From NCBI GenBank assembly GCA_000389735.1, contig APJY01000001.1, forward strand, positions 62,001 to 126,000: 64,000 nt of DNA. The letters run 5' to 3'. Positions 9,618-18,216 of the stretch are shown here, one piece after another; the stretch's first letter is position 1; the number at the start of each line of letters is the position of its first letter. The notes below the pieces were generated by a model. That model had not been told where the DNA came from, did not search any database, and worked only from the letters and a program-made list of their open reading frames with translations. The translations under genes were made by a program, and so were the position numbers. The stretch comes from Sulfolobales archaeon Acd1. Its GTDB lineage: Archaea > Thermoproteota > Thermoprotei_A > Sulfolobales > Sulfolobaceae.

Positions 9618-9679
9618 CTTCGCCATTCTGATCAACCAGACAATATTAACAACCACCTCAATATTGTCATCCGCACATC

Positions 9680-10795
9680 TTGCCGTCCGACCTGAGTTCA
9701 CGAGGGCTGACGTCTGAGCCGATTGGGTTAATCGGTGAAAGGGAGAGGCTAGGCCGTGCTGTGTTAGTGGCAGAGGGGCTCAACTTGTCGAAGCTGATCG
9801 TGATCAGGGAGGGTCGGTTTTACGGCCTCCTCGATATGGAAGCCCTCGCCGGGAGGTTCGTGAGCCCTTCAGCGAGGGTCAAGGAGTTCGCGATGAGAGC
9901 GGTTGGTTTGGCCGTTCTCCCAGACTCGGACCCCCTCGAGGCCCTCCTGCTGGCTTTCAGGCATAACCTCCCTATTGTGCCCGTCGTTTCCAGGGAGAGG
10001 AAGGTGATCGGTGTGGTCAAGCGGAACGATCTCATCAGGGAGTTAGTAAGATATCGCCAGGAGGGGATCGACAACACTAGGATCGGAGACGTCGCTACCA
10101 AAGGACTAGTTTCGCTTAGTCCCAACGACTCCGTTATGAGGGCCAGGTACTTAATGGCTGTGAACGCGATATCCTCCTTGCCCGTGATCGGCGATCGCTT
10201 ACGAGGGGCGGTGAGGTTAACGAGGTTGTTAGCACGTCTCTACGAAGGGTCCGAACGCTCCGGACTCCTCGGCCCAAGCGGGGTCGAAAAGCTTTCAGCG
10301 ACTGAGCTGACTGAGGAGGTCTTCGTAGTGGAAGATAAGGAGAGCCTCGGCGAGCTCATCGCCTCAGAGGACTTCCTCAAGTTCGGCAGGGCTTACCTTG
10401 TGAGCGGAAACGGTAACGTGACGGGCGTAATAACTGCAGGTGACGTGCTGAAGCTACTGGCCAAAAGACTGGGATTGGCCGAATTGCCCATTATCTTGAG
10501 CCTCCCGGACCTGCCCCCTGAGGTTTCATCGGCAGCCAGGGAGCTCTTGATAAGCCACCTGGAGAGACTGAGGCGGCTATCGCGTCCGATGAGCGTCACG
10601 GTCTCAGTCGGAGAAGACGAGAGCTACATGGTTAGGATCAACGTGGACGGATCCGCTATAGAGGAGAGCGTGAAGGCGGAGGAGTTCGTCTCAGACCCTC
10701 TCAGGGCGTTGAGATCGGCTCTAGAGCGTCTTGAAAAGAGGCTGAAGAAATTGAAGGAATTAAAAACTGAGGAGATGAGAGAGGCGAAGGATTGA
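9680..10795 (+). CDS. Multi-CBS-domain protein with helical C-terminal extension
   Basis: 371 residues, TTG start. Four weak CBS units in two pairs: around residues 25-60 (LIVIREGRFYGLLDMEALAGRF), 65-130 (LPIVPVVSRERKVIGVVKRNDLIREL), 140-195 (RIGDVATKGLVSLSPNDSVMRARYLM) and 205-265 (AYLVSGNGNVTGVITAGDVLKLL). The last 100 residues form a charged domain resembling a ribosome-associated or hibernation-type sigma54-modulation fold (SVTVSVGEDESYMVRINVDGS) ending in a lysine/glutamate-rich helix; that resemblance is tentative. CBS domains bind adenosine nucleotides, so an energy-sensing role is plausible. Overlaps the next gene by 4 bp. Confidence 0.75.
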   Translation: MPSDLSSRGLTSEPIGLIGERERLGRAVLVAEGLNLSKLIVIREGRFYGLLDMEALAGRFVSPSARVKEFAMRAVGLAVLPDSDPLEALLLAFRHNLPIVPVVSRERKVIGVVKRNDLIRELVRYRQEGIDNTRIGDVATKGLVSLSPNDSVMRARYLMAVNAISSLPVIGDRLRGAVRLTRLLARLYEGSERSGLLGPSGVEKLSATELTEEVFVVEDKESLGELIASEDFLKFGRAYLVSGNGNVTGVITAGDVLKLLAKRLGLAELPIILSLPDLPPEVSSAARELLISHLERLRRLSRPMSVTVSVGEDESYMVRINVDGSAIEESVKAEEFVSDPLRALRSALERLEKRLKKLKELKTEEMREAKD

Positions 10796-11502
10796 AGCTA
10801 GGGATAGTACAGGCGAGCTCGGTTGAGAGCGCCCTGAACCTGACCGATAAGGCGCTGAGGCAGGGAGCGAGGGTAGTCCTTTTACCCAAGGACTGGACGG
10901 TCTCGCTAGATTTAGTTCCAGTTTCCGAATTCCAGAAAATCGCCAAGCTCTTTACTGCCCACATAGTCCTAGGAGGGCTTTACGACGGCTTCTCCGTGGT
11001 CTCCCCCATAATCACCCCGGACGGGAGGGTCCTGGGGCTCTCTAAGATGATATACCCAGACGTTAAGGACGCGGTTCCAGGAACGGAGCTAGTGGCTTTT
11101 AAGTCCTCAGGGAACAAGTTCGGAGTCCTGATAGGGCACGACCTCTTACACTCGGAGCTCGTTTTGGCCCTGTTGAGGCAAAACATCGACGTGGTTCTGG
11201 TCCCCTCGGCGGTGCCGGTAGAGTCTCTCCAGTGGTGGTCCGACGTGGTGAAACTGAGGGCAGCGGAAACGGGAATGGTCTTCGTCAACGCGAACCTCTT
11301 CGTTCCCCCAAGGAGCGGGGGGCACTCGCTCATAGCGGTACCCTCGTTGGAGGAGGATCGAATCGTGGGCGTAGTAAAAGAGGTGCTAGGCGAGACCGAG
11401 GGCTTCGCGGTGGTAGATGTAGACACCACGAGCCTGATAGGCTTGAGGGCGAGGAAGCTGAGTGAAATCGGCAAGGAGATAAAGGTGAACCTTCTGGGTT
11501 GA
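10792..11502 (+). CDS. Nitrilase-superfamily protein, catalytic Glu and Cys replaced (pseudoenzyme)
   Basis: 236 residues, TTG start, overlapping the CBS gene by 4 bp. The carbon-nitrogen hydrolase fold is recognisable (KLGIVQASS, GARVVLLPKDW, GRVLGLSKMIYPD, FGVLIGHDLLHSELVLALLRQNIDVVLVPSA). The family's Glu-Lys-Cys triad is not intact: the position of Glu in LPE is K33, Lys is kept (K85), and the nucleophile Cys in LICYD is G115 (LIGHD). It should not hydrolyse amides or nitriles. It may be a regulatory partner of the CBS protein; that is inference from the operon. Confidence 0.75.
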   Translation: MKLGIVQASSVESALNLTDKALRQGARVVLLPKDWTVSLDLVPVSEFQKIAKLFTAHIVLGGLYDGFSVVSPIITPDGRVLGLSKMIYPDVKDAVPGTELVAFKSSGNKFGVLIGHDLLHSELVLALLRQNIDVVLVPSAVPVESLQWWSDVVKLRAAETGMVFVNANLFVPPRSGGHSLIAVPSLEEDRIVGVVKEVLGETEGFAVVDVDTTSLIGLRARKLSEIGKEIKVNLLG

Positions 11503-11506
11503 ACGA

Positions 11507-11559
11507 ACTCAGTCCCGGTAGATCCGTTCACCCTTCACCTAAGGGCGTGCTCATCACTC
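11507..11559 (-). ncRNA. Candidate C/D box guide sRNA
   Basis: Read on the minus strand: C box GUGAUGA (11551-11557), 12-nt guide, D' box GUGA, 4-nt spacer, weak C' box UGAACG, 12-nt guide GAUCUACCGGGA, D box CUGA (11509-11512). The 12/4/12 spacing is that of archaeal box C/D sRNAs, which direct 2'-O-methylation of rRNA or tRNA with L7Ae, Nop5 and fibrillarin. C and D are exact, D' has one mismatch and C' is poor. It lies in the gap after the nitrilase-like gene, antisense to it. The ends are approximate; the target is not known. Confidence 0.55.
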
Positions 11560-11618
11560 TCAGAGACCTTGGACGCCCGAGGTAAAGCGTTATTGCTTTC
11601 AAAGGCTTATCGCCTTTC

Positions 11619-12284
11619 GTGGGCGATCCTTTCGAGGAGGCACTCAGGTGGGCGGAATCCAACGGGCTCTATCCACTTATCTCCCTCTACCTCAACAAGG
11701 ATCTCGCGAAGAGGATAGCTAAGAGTGTTAGCCCTTCGGAGAACGTGAAGTTCGCGGAGTTCGCCTATTACGCTTATCCGGAGGAGGAAGTAGTCCTGAC
11801 CTTCGTCCAAGGGAACTGGGTACCGCCGAAGGCTTTCCTCAGGGAAGGGAGGCTGAGGCTGGCGTTCTTCGTGAGGCCCTACGAGGAGCTGATAAAGGCA
11901 ATAGAGGCGAAGGAGGAGGACGACGTGGTGGTTAGAGCCGTGAACGACAGGTTGAGCTTAGAGAAGAAGAGGGTCTTCTACATGGATTTCAGAGCCGTGA
12001 ACGAAATATCCCAAGGAAGCGCGTTCAAGATCCTGGGCCACACGTTGCTCTCCTCGCTGAAGATAGTGATAATCGCGAACAACGTTGTGCCAGGCAAGAA
12101 CAGGGTAAGGTTGAGCGTGAAGGGGGATGAGGTGAAGTTCGAGATTCTAGAGGGAAGACTTAAGAGGGAAGAGGTCGAGGCCGGGCTATTCCTCACCAAG
12201 TCCCAGGCGGAAACGCTGAAAAAAGACGTAAAGATCATAGACCCTAACGACGTGAGGGAGGCCATAATAACCAAATTGAGCTAG
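11619..12284 (+). CDS. Hypothetical protein
   Basis: 221 residues, GTG start. An AT-rich element (CGTTATTGCTTTC, 11588-11600) centred 27 bp upstream fits a leaderless promoter for this start. Mixed alpha/beta, soluble, no cysteine cluster and no membrane segment. The N-terminus (DPFEEALRWAESNGLYPLISLYL) is helical; a strand-rich middle contains LKIVIIANNVVPGKNRVRLSV, and the C-terminal third is charged. No family recognised. It converges with the glcE-like gene (2 bp between stops). Confidence 0.6.
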   Translation: MGDPFEEALRWAESNGLYPLISLYLNKDLAKRIAKSVSPSENVKFAEFAYYAYPEEEVVLTFVQGNWVPPKAFLREGRLRLAFFVRPYEELIKAIEAKEEDDVVVRAVNDRLSLEKKRVFYMDFRAVNEISQGSAFKILGHTLLSSLKIVIIANNVVPGKNRVRLSVKGDEVKFEILEGRLKREEVEAGLFLTKSQAETLKKDVKIIDPNDVREAIITKLS

Positions 12285-12286
12285 CG

Positions 12287-13261
12287 TCACCAGGGCGGCG
12301 GTCTTATGGTGATGAACTTCCCTTTAGGGTCCAAGGCGGAGCTCAGCTTCCTCAACGTGGGGCTCCTGAAGCCGAAGCAGTCCTCTCCTTTCGAACAGTT
12401 CTTGGTTATTACGGCGATGAACCCCTTGTCCCTCAAGGCCCTAACGTCAGGATCGCACAGGAACAGAGCCCCTGAGCCCAGGAACGCGTAACCCCTCCCG
12501 AGCTTGGCCAGGTACTCCTCCTCCAAGCCCCTAGGGACGCTGACCATAACGACCCTATTGCAGGACTCCGCCTCCTCCAGGCCGGGCCTCTCCTCGCTTG
12601 AGCTTAGGGCGTTCAGTGCTTCCTCAGCCTTATCCACCTTCTCCCTCCAGCCCCCTACCGTCACGAAGGTCTCCAGCTCGCCGAAGTTCCTCACTATCCC
12701 TCCCCACGGCCTCACGGGGGACTCTAAGGCCCTTCGCCCGTTCCTGACCTTGAGGTAAGCTATAACCTCGGGCCTCGGGAAGACCCTAAGCGTCACCTCA
12801 AGGTAGGCCCCTAGCAAGCCCAAGGCTCCCGCCAAGGCCTTGTAGACCTTGTAGCCGCTGGAGAACTTGGGGGTCTTCGCTCCGGTCCGCACGACTTCGC
12901 CTAAACCTGTCAGGGTCTTGGCCTCGAGCACCAAATCGGAAGGGTAGCCGAACCAGAAGGAGAACTCGGAAGGCAGGTTGAGCCCCAGGAGGCCCCCTAT
13001 CGAGCCGTCGTGATGAACGGGGAGGAAGAGGTTCCTAGTCCTCAAAACTTCTTTGACCTCGTTTACGGGGGCTCCTGGCTCAACGGTTACGTAAAGGTCT
13101 GAGTTGGAGACCTCCAGTACCGTGTTGAACTCGGAGAGGCTAACGCATTGCCCCTCGTGCTCGGTTATTAAGTGCCTCCCGAATCCCACGAAGTGAACGC
13201 TCTCGTGGGACAAAACGGTCGCTACCAACTCCTTCAGGTTCCTGGGCCTCTCGCACTCCAC
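12287..13261 (-). CDS. glcE: Glycolate/D-lactate oxidase FAD-binding subunit, GlcE-like
   Basis: 324 residues, GTG start; a TATA-like box (GCTTTAGAAC on the minus strand, about 13284-13294) lies 28 bp upstream. Vanillyl-alcohol-oxidase-type FAD domain: LEVSNSDLYVTVEPGAPVNEVKEVL, LFLPVHHDGSIGGLLGLNLPSEFSFWFG, and the C-terminal RKLSSALDPKGKFI. Bacterial glycolate oxidase has GlcD (catalytic FAD), GlcE (FAD-like) and GlcF (Fe-S); this gene is divergent from glcD and glcF, with 118 bp between starts. Substrate (glycolate, D-lactate or another 2-hydroxyacid) cannot be read from the sequence. Confidence 0.8.
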   Translation of the reverse strand: MECERPRNLKELVATVLSHESVHFVGFGRHLITEHEGQCVSLSEFNTVLEVSNSDLYVTVEPGAPVNEVKEVLRTRNLFLPVHHDGSIGGLLGLNLPSEFSFWFGYPSDLVLEAKTLTGLGEVVRTGAKTPKFSSGYKVYKALAGALGLLGAYLEVTLRVFPRPEVIAYLKVRNGRRALESPVRPWGGIVRNFGELETFVTVGGWREKVDKAEEALNALSSSEERPGLEEAESCNRVVMVSVPRGLEEEYLAKLGRGYAFLGSGALFLCDPDVRALRDKGFIAVITKNCSKGEDCFGFRSPTLRKLSSALDPKGKFITIRPPPW

Positions 13262-13379
13262 CTGGTCAAAGTCGACTTTAGGAGTTCTAAAGCGTTATTA
13301 GACCGTTTCCCAGGATTGACGGCTTCTTCCAGTTTGAAAGCTTAGAGGTGAGAAGCACCAACAGGTTATTATTCCGGAT

Positions 13380-14792
13380 GTGAAACGTGAGGGAGGCTTG
13401 TCTCTACTCAGGGAGTTACAGGAGATAGTCGGGAAGGAGTGGGTGGTCTCGGGGGAGGCAGCCACTCTCTACTCGCACGACGCCTTCCTGCTTCATAAGG
13501 GCTCCCCCTCCCTAGTGGTCCTGCCGGGCTCCGAGGAGGAGGCCGTAAGGGTTGTGAGGCTACTTTTGAAGCGAAAGGAGAGGTTCATAGTTAGGGGGAG
13601 CGGCACGAGCCTGAGCGGTGCCTCGACCCCGTTGGACGACGAGGTAGTGGTGTCCCTTGCCAGGCTCAACAGGGTTCACTCCGTTGAGGGCTTCGAAGTG
13701 GAGGTGGGCCCAGGGATAGCCAACTTCTCGGTGAGCAAGAGCTTACCGACCCACCTGTTCTACGCCCCCGACCCCTCGAGTTACCAGGTCTCGAGCATCG
13801 GAGGGAACATCTCCCACGACTCCGGAGGGATAAGGGTAGTGAAGTACGGTCCCACTTACAACAGCGTTCTTGGCCTTAGGGTTCTGCTCTCGGACGGTAG
13901 CGTCGAGGAAATAAGGACTTCTCCCCTGCTGAATCACAAGTCCATATTCGTGGGGGCCGAGGGCACCCTGGGAGTGATACTTAGGGCCAGGCTCAGGACC
14001 TTCAGGAGGCCCGAAAACACGAAGACCCTGGCAGCCCTTTTTGAAAGCTTGGAGAAGGCGAGTAGGGCGATAGTGGAGATCTTCAACAGGGGGGTCAACC
14101 CGAGCGGGCTCGAGCTTATGGACAGGTACTCCATTAGGGCTGTGGAGAGGAGCAGGTTCAGGGCGGGGATCCCAGAGACCGAGGCTTTGCTCCTAATAGA
14201 GCTCGAGGGGATCCCGGAGGAGATAAGGAGGGACGAAGGAGTCGTCCTTCAGGTGCTCGAGGAGCTTGAAGCGGAAGTGATAGTGCCTAAGGACAAGGAA
14301 GAGGAGTCTAGACTCTGGGCAGCCAGAAGGGGAGCCTTCCCTGCCATGGCTTACATCTTCCCGGCTTACATAACCCTGGACTGTAACGTTCTCAGAAGGG
14401 ATTTATCCAAGGCCCTGCTGAAGATTAGGGAGATAGCTAGGAAGCACGGCGTTTACATAGCTAACGTCTTCCACGCGGGGGACGGCAACCTCCACCCGCT
14501 TATCCCCTTCGACCCGAATAACAGGGAGAGTATGGAGAGGGCCGTAGCAGCCGGGGTTGAGGTCGAGAAGGTCGTGATAGAGCTAGGTGGAGTCCCCTCA
14601 GGTGAGCACGGGATCGGGATAGAGAAGGTGGGCTTCATGAGACGCTACTACACTGAGGACGAGCTGAAGGTCTTCAGGAGGATAAAGGAGGCGTTCGACC
14701 CGGACTACCTGATGAACCCGTGCAAGTTGGTGCAGAGGGAAGACTGTAGACCGGCGAGCGAGGTCTTAACGAAGCTTTGGGAGGCTGACTAA
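13380..14792 (+). CDS. glcD: FAD-linked oxidase, glycolate/D-lactate dehydrogenase subunit GlcD
   Basis: 470 residues, the normal GlcD length. The GTG start overlaps an out-of-frame ATG (ATGTGA). PCMH FAD domain: FIVRGSGTSLSGASTPLDDEVVVSLARLNRV, APDPSSYQVSSIGGNISHDSGGIRVVKYG and VGAEGTLGVI. The C-terminal catalytic part has NVFHAGDGNLHPLIPFDP (conserved H-x-G-D-G-N-x-H) and VPSGEHGIGIEK, ending in FDPDYLMNPCKL. It oxidises a 2-hydroxyacid and passes electrons to the Fe-S subunit downstream. A perfect palindrome GAGTCTAGACTC sits within the gene at 14304-14315 (see the segAB cluster). Confidence 0.9.
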   Translation: MKREGGLSLLRELQEIVGKEWVVSGEAATLYSHDAFLLHKGSPSLVVLPGSEEEAVRVVRLLLKRKERFIVRGSGTSLSGASTPLDDEVVVSLARLNRVHSVEGFEVEVGPGIANFSVSKSLPTHLFYAPDPSSYQVSSIGGNISHDSGGIRVVKYGPTYNSVLGLRVLLSDGSVEEIRTSPLLNHKSIFVGAEGTLGVILRARLRTFRRPENTKTLAALFESLEKASRAIVEIFNRGVNPSGLELMDRYSIRAVERSRFRAGIPETEALLLIELEGIPEEIRRDEGVVLQVLEELEAEVIVPKDKEEESRLWAARRGAFPAMAYIFPAYITLDCNVLRRDLSKALLKIREIARKHGVYIANVFHAGDGNLHPLIPFDPNNRESMERAVAAGVEVEKVVIELGGVPSGEHGIGIEKVGFMRRYYTEDELKVFRRIKEAFDPDYLMNPCKLVQREDCRPASEVLTKLWEAD

Positions 14793-14867
14793 AGGGAGCG
14801 GACGGAACGATATCCGTATAAGCACCCCAACCTTATTATCGTTAGCCTCATAACGTGGGTAACGGCC

Positions 14868-15860
14868 TTGACGCTTGAGGAAGCTGAGAAGGAGGCGCTC
14901 AAGTGCGTCCATTGCGGCTTCTGCCTTGAGTCATGCCCCACTTACAACGTTACGAGGAACGAGCTCTTCTCGCCTAGGGGAAGAGTACTCGCGTTCAGGG
15001 AGGGGAAGAGTCTAGAGGTATTCGCCTCATGCCTCTTCTGCAGGAGGTGCGAACTCGCCTGTCCTAGCGGCGTGAACTACTCGAAGATCTACGTGGAGGC
15101 CATAAGGAGGGTAAGGAAACTCGACGTCTCAAGCGTGGTGGAGTCGCCCAAGCTTCTCTCCCTGACCCTCAGGGCTCTGAGGAGGTCTAGACCCTACCTT
15201 CCTGAGCCTAGAGAGCCCTTGACCCATAAGGATGAGAGGGCAGAGGTAGTGATATTCCCTGGTTGCGTTACCTCAGTCCTATTTAGGGGCCTGGTGGAGA
15301 AGGCCGTAAAGTACTTCAGGGCGGTCGGGATCAAGACCGAAGTAGTTAACGGCTGTTGCGGGCTCGCTCACCTCCATTCGGGGAACGAGGAGGGAGCGAG
15401 GAGGGCGGTCGAGAGACTCAGGGAGAGAGCCAAGGGCAGGCCCATAGTGGGTCTTTCCAGCAACTGCGTGGCCAGGCTAAAGGAAGAGGGGTTGGAGGCG
15501 TACGACTTCGCCGAGTTCGTCGTGAAGAGGGGCCTCCCTGTGAAGGGGAGGGCGGAGCTCGTCACGGTTCACGACTCCTGTCATGCCAGCCACTTCGGCT
15601 TGGGGAAGTACACCAGGGAGGCGCTCAGGATGCTCGGCGCCAAGGTGGTCGAGATGGAGGAGCCCAACTACGAGTGCGGGGCCGGAGGGTACTCGTTCAT
15701 CCTCAACGATGACGTCTCGGAGGCCGTTTCGGAGGTGAAGAAGAACATGATAGCCAAGACCGGGGCCGAGGCCGTGATATCGACGAACCCGGTGTGTACC
15801 CTGAACTTCCTGAGGAAAGGACTGAGGGCTTTGCACGTCCTGGATTTGATGGAGGCTTAG
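14868..15860 (+). CDS. glcF: Glycolate/D-lactate oxidase iron-sulfur subunit, GlcF-like
   Basis: 330 residues, TTG start. Two ferredoxin motifs (CVHCGFCLESCP and CLFCRRCELACP, residues about 12-70) followed by two CCG domains (PGCVTSVLFRG with NGCCGLAHLHSG, then VHDSCHASHFG with CGAGGYSF). Electron-transfer partner of GlcD, probably delivering electrons to the quinone pool. It follows glcD by 75 bp with its own AT-rich element (CCTTATTATCG, 14831-14841). The coding sequence contains TCTAGA palindromes at 15011 and 15186. Confidence 0.88.
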   Translation: MTLEEAEKEALKCVHCGFCLESCPTYNVTRNELFSPRGRVLAFREGKSLEVFASCLFCRRCELACPSGVNYSKIYVEAIRRVRKLDVSSVVESPKLLSLTLRALRRSRPYLPEPREPLTHKDERAEVVIFPGCVTSVLFRGLVEKAVKYFRAVGIKTEVVNGCCGLAHLHSGNEEGARRAVERLRERAKGRPIVGLSSNCVARLKEEGLEAYDFAEFVVKRGLPVKGRAELVTVHDSCHASHFGLGKYTREALRMLGAKVVEMEEPNYECGAGGYSFILNDDVSEAVSEVKKNMIAKTGAEAVISTNPVCTLNFLRKGLRALHVLDLMEA

Positions 15861-15871
15861 TATTACCGGGG

Positions 15872-15912
15872 AAGAGTCTTAATTTGAGGTTCTCGAGGCA
15901 AGACTCTAGACC
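15872..15912 (+). promoter_or_regulatory. segAB promoter with probable SegB operator
   Basis: An AT box CTTAATTT (15878-15885) precedes the segA GTG (15913) by about 31 bp. Between them, ending 2 bp before the start codon, is ACTCTAGACC with core TCTAGA at 15905-15910; a partial copy AGAGTCTT lies at 15874-15881, touching the AT box. From memory of the Sulfolobus segAB work, SegB binds TCTAGA-containing imperfect palindromes upstream of its own operon, so this is a likely autoregulatory and segregation site. Confidence 0.65.
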
Positions 15913-16572
15913 GTGATTATAACGGTAGTTAACCAGAAGGGAGGGGTAGGTAAGACCACGACCTCGGTCAACCTGGCCTATTTACTAGCTCAAAGGTCGA
16001 ACGTGGCGTTGATAGACCTGGATCCCGAGGGCGGGAGCACGGTTTCTTTCGGCATCAGGAGGGACAAGAAGGAGCTCAAGCTCGGTGAGAAGAGCGTCAA
16101 CATATTCAACGTCGAGTTCTTCCCCGCCCACGTGGGCTTACTGAACCTGGAGCTGAGCGGCGAGGTTGAGGCGGTTGCCCAAGGCCTAAAGGAGATCGCT
16201 AAGGGGTTCGATATCACGGTGATCGACACGCCTCCTAATTTGGGCACATTGGCCGTCGCCGCAATGATCGCCGGCGACAGGATCCTGACGCCTATTACGC
16301 CCCACCCTCTGGCGATCCAGGTTACAAAGAACTTGGGGGAGAGGTTGGCTTCCCTCGGAAAGGTCGCTCATGCGGTCACTAACATGTCCAACAAGCCCGT
16401 GAACGTGAACGTCGAAGGCATAAAGTCCCTAGAGATCGCCGTACCGCAGAGTAAGCTATTCATTGAAGCCTCTAGACTCGGGGTTCCAGCCCTCAGACTC
16501 GAGGAGTTCAAGACCAAGAGGCCAAGGCTTCAGGCAGTCTTCGAGAACATAGCCAAGGTGATTACCGGTTGA
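15913..16572 (+). CDS. segA: SegA, ParA-type chromosome segregation ATPase
   Basis: 219 residues, GTG start. ParA/MinD deviant Walker A at the N-terminus (NQKGGVGKTTTSVNLAYLLA), DLDPEGGSTVSFG as the A' region, and Walker B-like FDITVIDTPPNLGTLAVAAM. The opening and the segment LGEKSVNIFNVEFFPAHVGLLNLEL match Sulfolobus SegA as I remember it. SegA is an ATP-dependent dimer or polymer-forming motor acting with SegB. It overlaps segB by 4 bp (TTGA), as in other Sulfolobales. Confidence 0.88.
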   Translation: MIITVVNQKGGVGKTTTSVNLAYLLAQRSNVALIDLDPEGGSTVSFGIRRDKKELKLGEKSVNIFNVEFFPAHVGLLNLELSGEVEAVAQGLKEIAKGFDITVIDTPPNLGTLAVAAMIAGDRILTPITPHPLAIQVTKNLGERLASLGKVAHAVTNMSNKPVNVNVEGIKSLEIAVPQSKLFIEASRLGVPALRLEEFKTKRPRLQAVFENIAKVITG

Positions 16573-17045
16573 GCGACCTCGAGCTGCTTCTGAAGAGAAG
16601 GAAAAGGGAAGAGGCTTCGGTCAAGGCGGAAGAAGGAAGGCCGAACAAAGATGAGGGAAGGGTCCAGACCCTAGAGCACCCAACCGAGTCTAGAGTACTC
16701 GCTGAAGCCCCTAGACCGGAGAGGGTAGAGCCCAGGGAGAAGGTTCAGGAGCCTTCCAACTACGCCTCAGAGCCTAGAGTCCAGGCGGAAGACGGGGACA
16801 AGGTAATGTCGATAATGGAGAGGTTCGGCGACAGGGACCCCAAGATAGGGGTCTGGAGCTACCCAGCTTTCCTCCTGCTTCAGTACCTCTACTCGACGGT
16901 GCCCGGCTTCAGGATGAGCAGGGTGGCGAAGGAGGCGTTGGAGAGGGGGCTTAAAGAAATGTACCCTGAACTTTACTCAATAGCCGAAGAGGTCGCAAAG
17001 AAAATCTATGCGAAAAAGGGTATTATCCTATCTGAAGGTAGATGA
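16569..17045 (+). CDS. segB: SegB, DNA-binding chromosome segregation protein
   Basis: 158 residues, TTG start overlapping the segA stop. The first 90 residues are charged and proline-rich, probably disordered, as needed to contact SegA. The C-terminal part (IGVWSYPAFLLLQYLYSTVPGFRMSRVAKEALERGL) resembles the ribbon-helix-helix DNA-binding domain of SegB. It is longer than the about 109 residues I recall for S. solfataricus SegB; the extra length is in the N-terminal tail. The tail is encoded by DNA containing TCTAGA (16689) and four near-sites (CCTAGAG/CCTAGAC at 16669-16782), so sequence constraint on the DNA may shape it. Confidence 0.8.
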   Translation: MSDLELLLKRRKREEASVKAEEGRPNKDEGRVQTLEHPTESRVLAEAPRPERVEPREKVQEPSNYASEPRVQAEDGDKVMSIMERFGDRDPKIGVWSYPAFLLLQYLYSTVPGFRMSRVAKEALERGLKEMYPELYSIAEEVAKKIYAKKGIILSEGR

Positions 17046-17157
17046 CGATGATAAGCGGAGGAATCCAAGCCTGATCATCAGGTTCCTACACTCGTCTAGA
17101 TTCGCTTGACCTTTTGCTTATAGCTAAAATTTCGAGTTATCCGAAGTTCTATGAAAA

Positions 17158-18216
17158 TCAACCCTTAACTCTGATTCTGGTGCCCCTCCAGACCACCTGA
17201 TCCTCCCTCAGGGTCAGTAGCCCTACTACGAAAGCGGTAGTTGCACCCAGAGGCGAGAAGAGGGCCGGAATCACTGGCCCTTTGGCCCTCCTCGCCCTCA
17301 CGAGGTTCTTCGCTATCCAGGCTAGAACGGGTAGGGCCGTGATAGGGTAGAGAGGTGAGATCGCGAGGAGCGTTAGGATAATGCCCCAGAGGGCCATGAA
17401 GTACCTGAAGCCCCTAGGACTGTACGTCCTGACCGTGACCACCTGCCTCTCGACGAACGAAGTCAAGTCCTTCTCGTCGAACCAATTCTGGGGGATGATA
17501 GAGCAGAACTCTATGCTCATCCCCCTGGCCTTAGCGAGGGCCGTCAAGGTACAGTCGTCACACCAGGCTTTCGCGAGCGCGGACTTGACGTTGTCGGTAA
17601 AGAAGGACTTTAGGAAGGCCATCGAGCCTCCCCAAAGGAAGCGGGAGGGCCTCGAGAAGACGGACTCGAAGCCTAGAGTCCAGAACCCAGAGCGCAGGGC
17701 GTTTCCGAGCGTGAGGCTTACAGGGAACGGCCAGGGAAACGTCGTGACGACCTTGTCCTCGCTCACCAGGGACGCCAAACAAGAGAGCCAACCCTGAGGA
17801 TAAACCGTGTCGGAGTCCGCGAACACCAAGATATCTCCCTTAGCCTCCTCAACGGCGGTGAGGATGGCGGCGACTTTCCCGCTGCACTCCGAGCACGGTC
17901 TCCTGTTCATTAGAACTCTTACGGGGAACTCCCTCACTATTGGAAAGGCGGGATCCTCCGTAGAGTCTAGAACTACGATTAGCTCTTTGTTTTGGTAGTC
18001 CTGATCTATGAGGGACTTCAAGGTCTCCCTGAGCATAGGGTCCAGACCCTTTATCGGGAGTATCACGCTGACCTTCGCCACATCTTTAACCCTGCAGGGA
18101 GGCCTCGCCGTCCCCCTGGCTTCCAAGACGGTCTGCCCAGCTATAGCTAGCGAGAGTAGTACGGAGAGGGCGATCGAGAAAAGAGCTGGAAGGTCAGCGC
18201 CGGTGGTGATCATCAC
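17158..18216 (-). CDS. Membrane glycosyltransferase family 2 (HpnI/ceramide glucosyltransferase-like)
   Basis: 352 residues. N-terminal membrane anchor (LPALFSIALSVLLSLAIAGQTVL), a GT-A domain (VSVILPIKGLDPMLRETLKSLIDQDYQNKELIVVLD; metal motif FADSD, residues about 130-135), an acceptor loop with CDDCTLTALAKARG and ERQVVTVRTYSPRG in place of the usual Q-x-x-R-W, and C-terminal membrane helices. GT21-type enzymes attach a sugar to a lipid at the membrane. ATG 18216 starts within a C/D box sRNA candidate, 21 bp after the upstream nucleotidyltransferase gene, suggesting a two-gene operon for glycolipid or glycan synthesis. Confidence 0.85.
   Translation of the reverse strand: MMITTGADLPALFSIALSVLLSLAIAGQTVLEARGTARPPCRVKDVAKVSVILPIKGLDPMLRETLKSLIDQDYQNKELIVVLDSTEDPAFPIVREFPVRVLMNRRPCSECSGKVAAILTAVEEAKGDILVFADSDTVYPQGWLSCLASLVSEDKVVTTFPWPFPVSLTLGNALRSGFWTLGFESVFSRPSRFLWGGSMAFLKSFFTDNVKSALAKAWCDDCTLTALAKARGMSIEFCSIIPQNWFDEKDLTSFVERQVVTVRTYSPRGFRYFMALWGIILTLLAISPLYPITALPVLAWIAKNLVRARRAKGPVIPALFSPLGATTAFVVGLLTLREDQVVWRGTRIRVKG

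Noticed and set aside
17073-17085. Palindrome CCTGATCATCAGG just after segB
   Set aside because: Looks like a small hairpin or terminator element, but there is no T-tract and no second copy; too little to call a feature. Boxes on either strand do not give C/D spacing.
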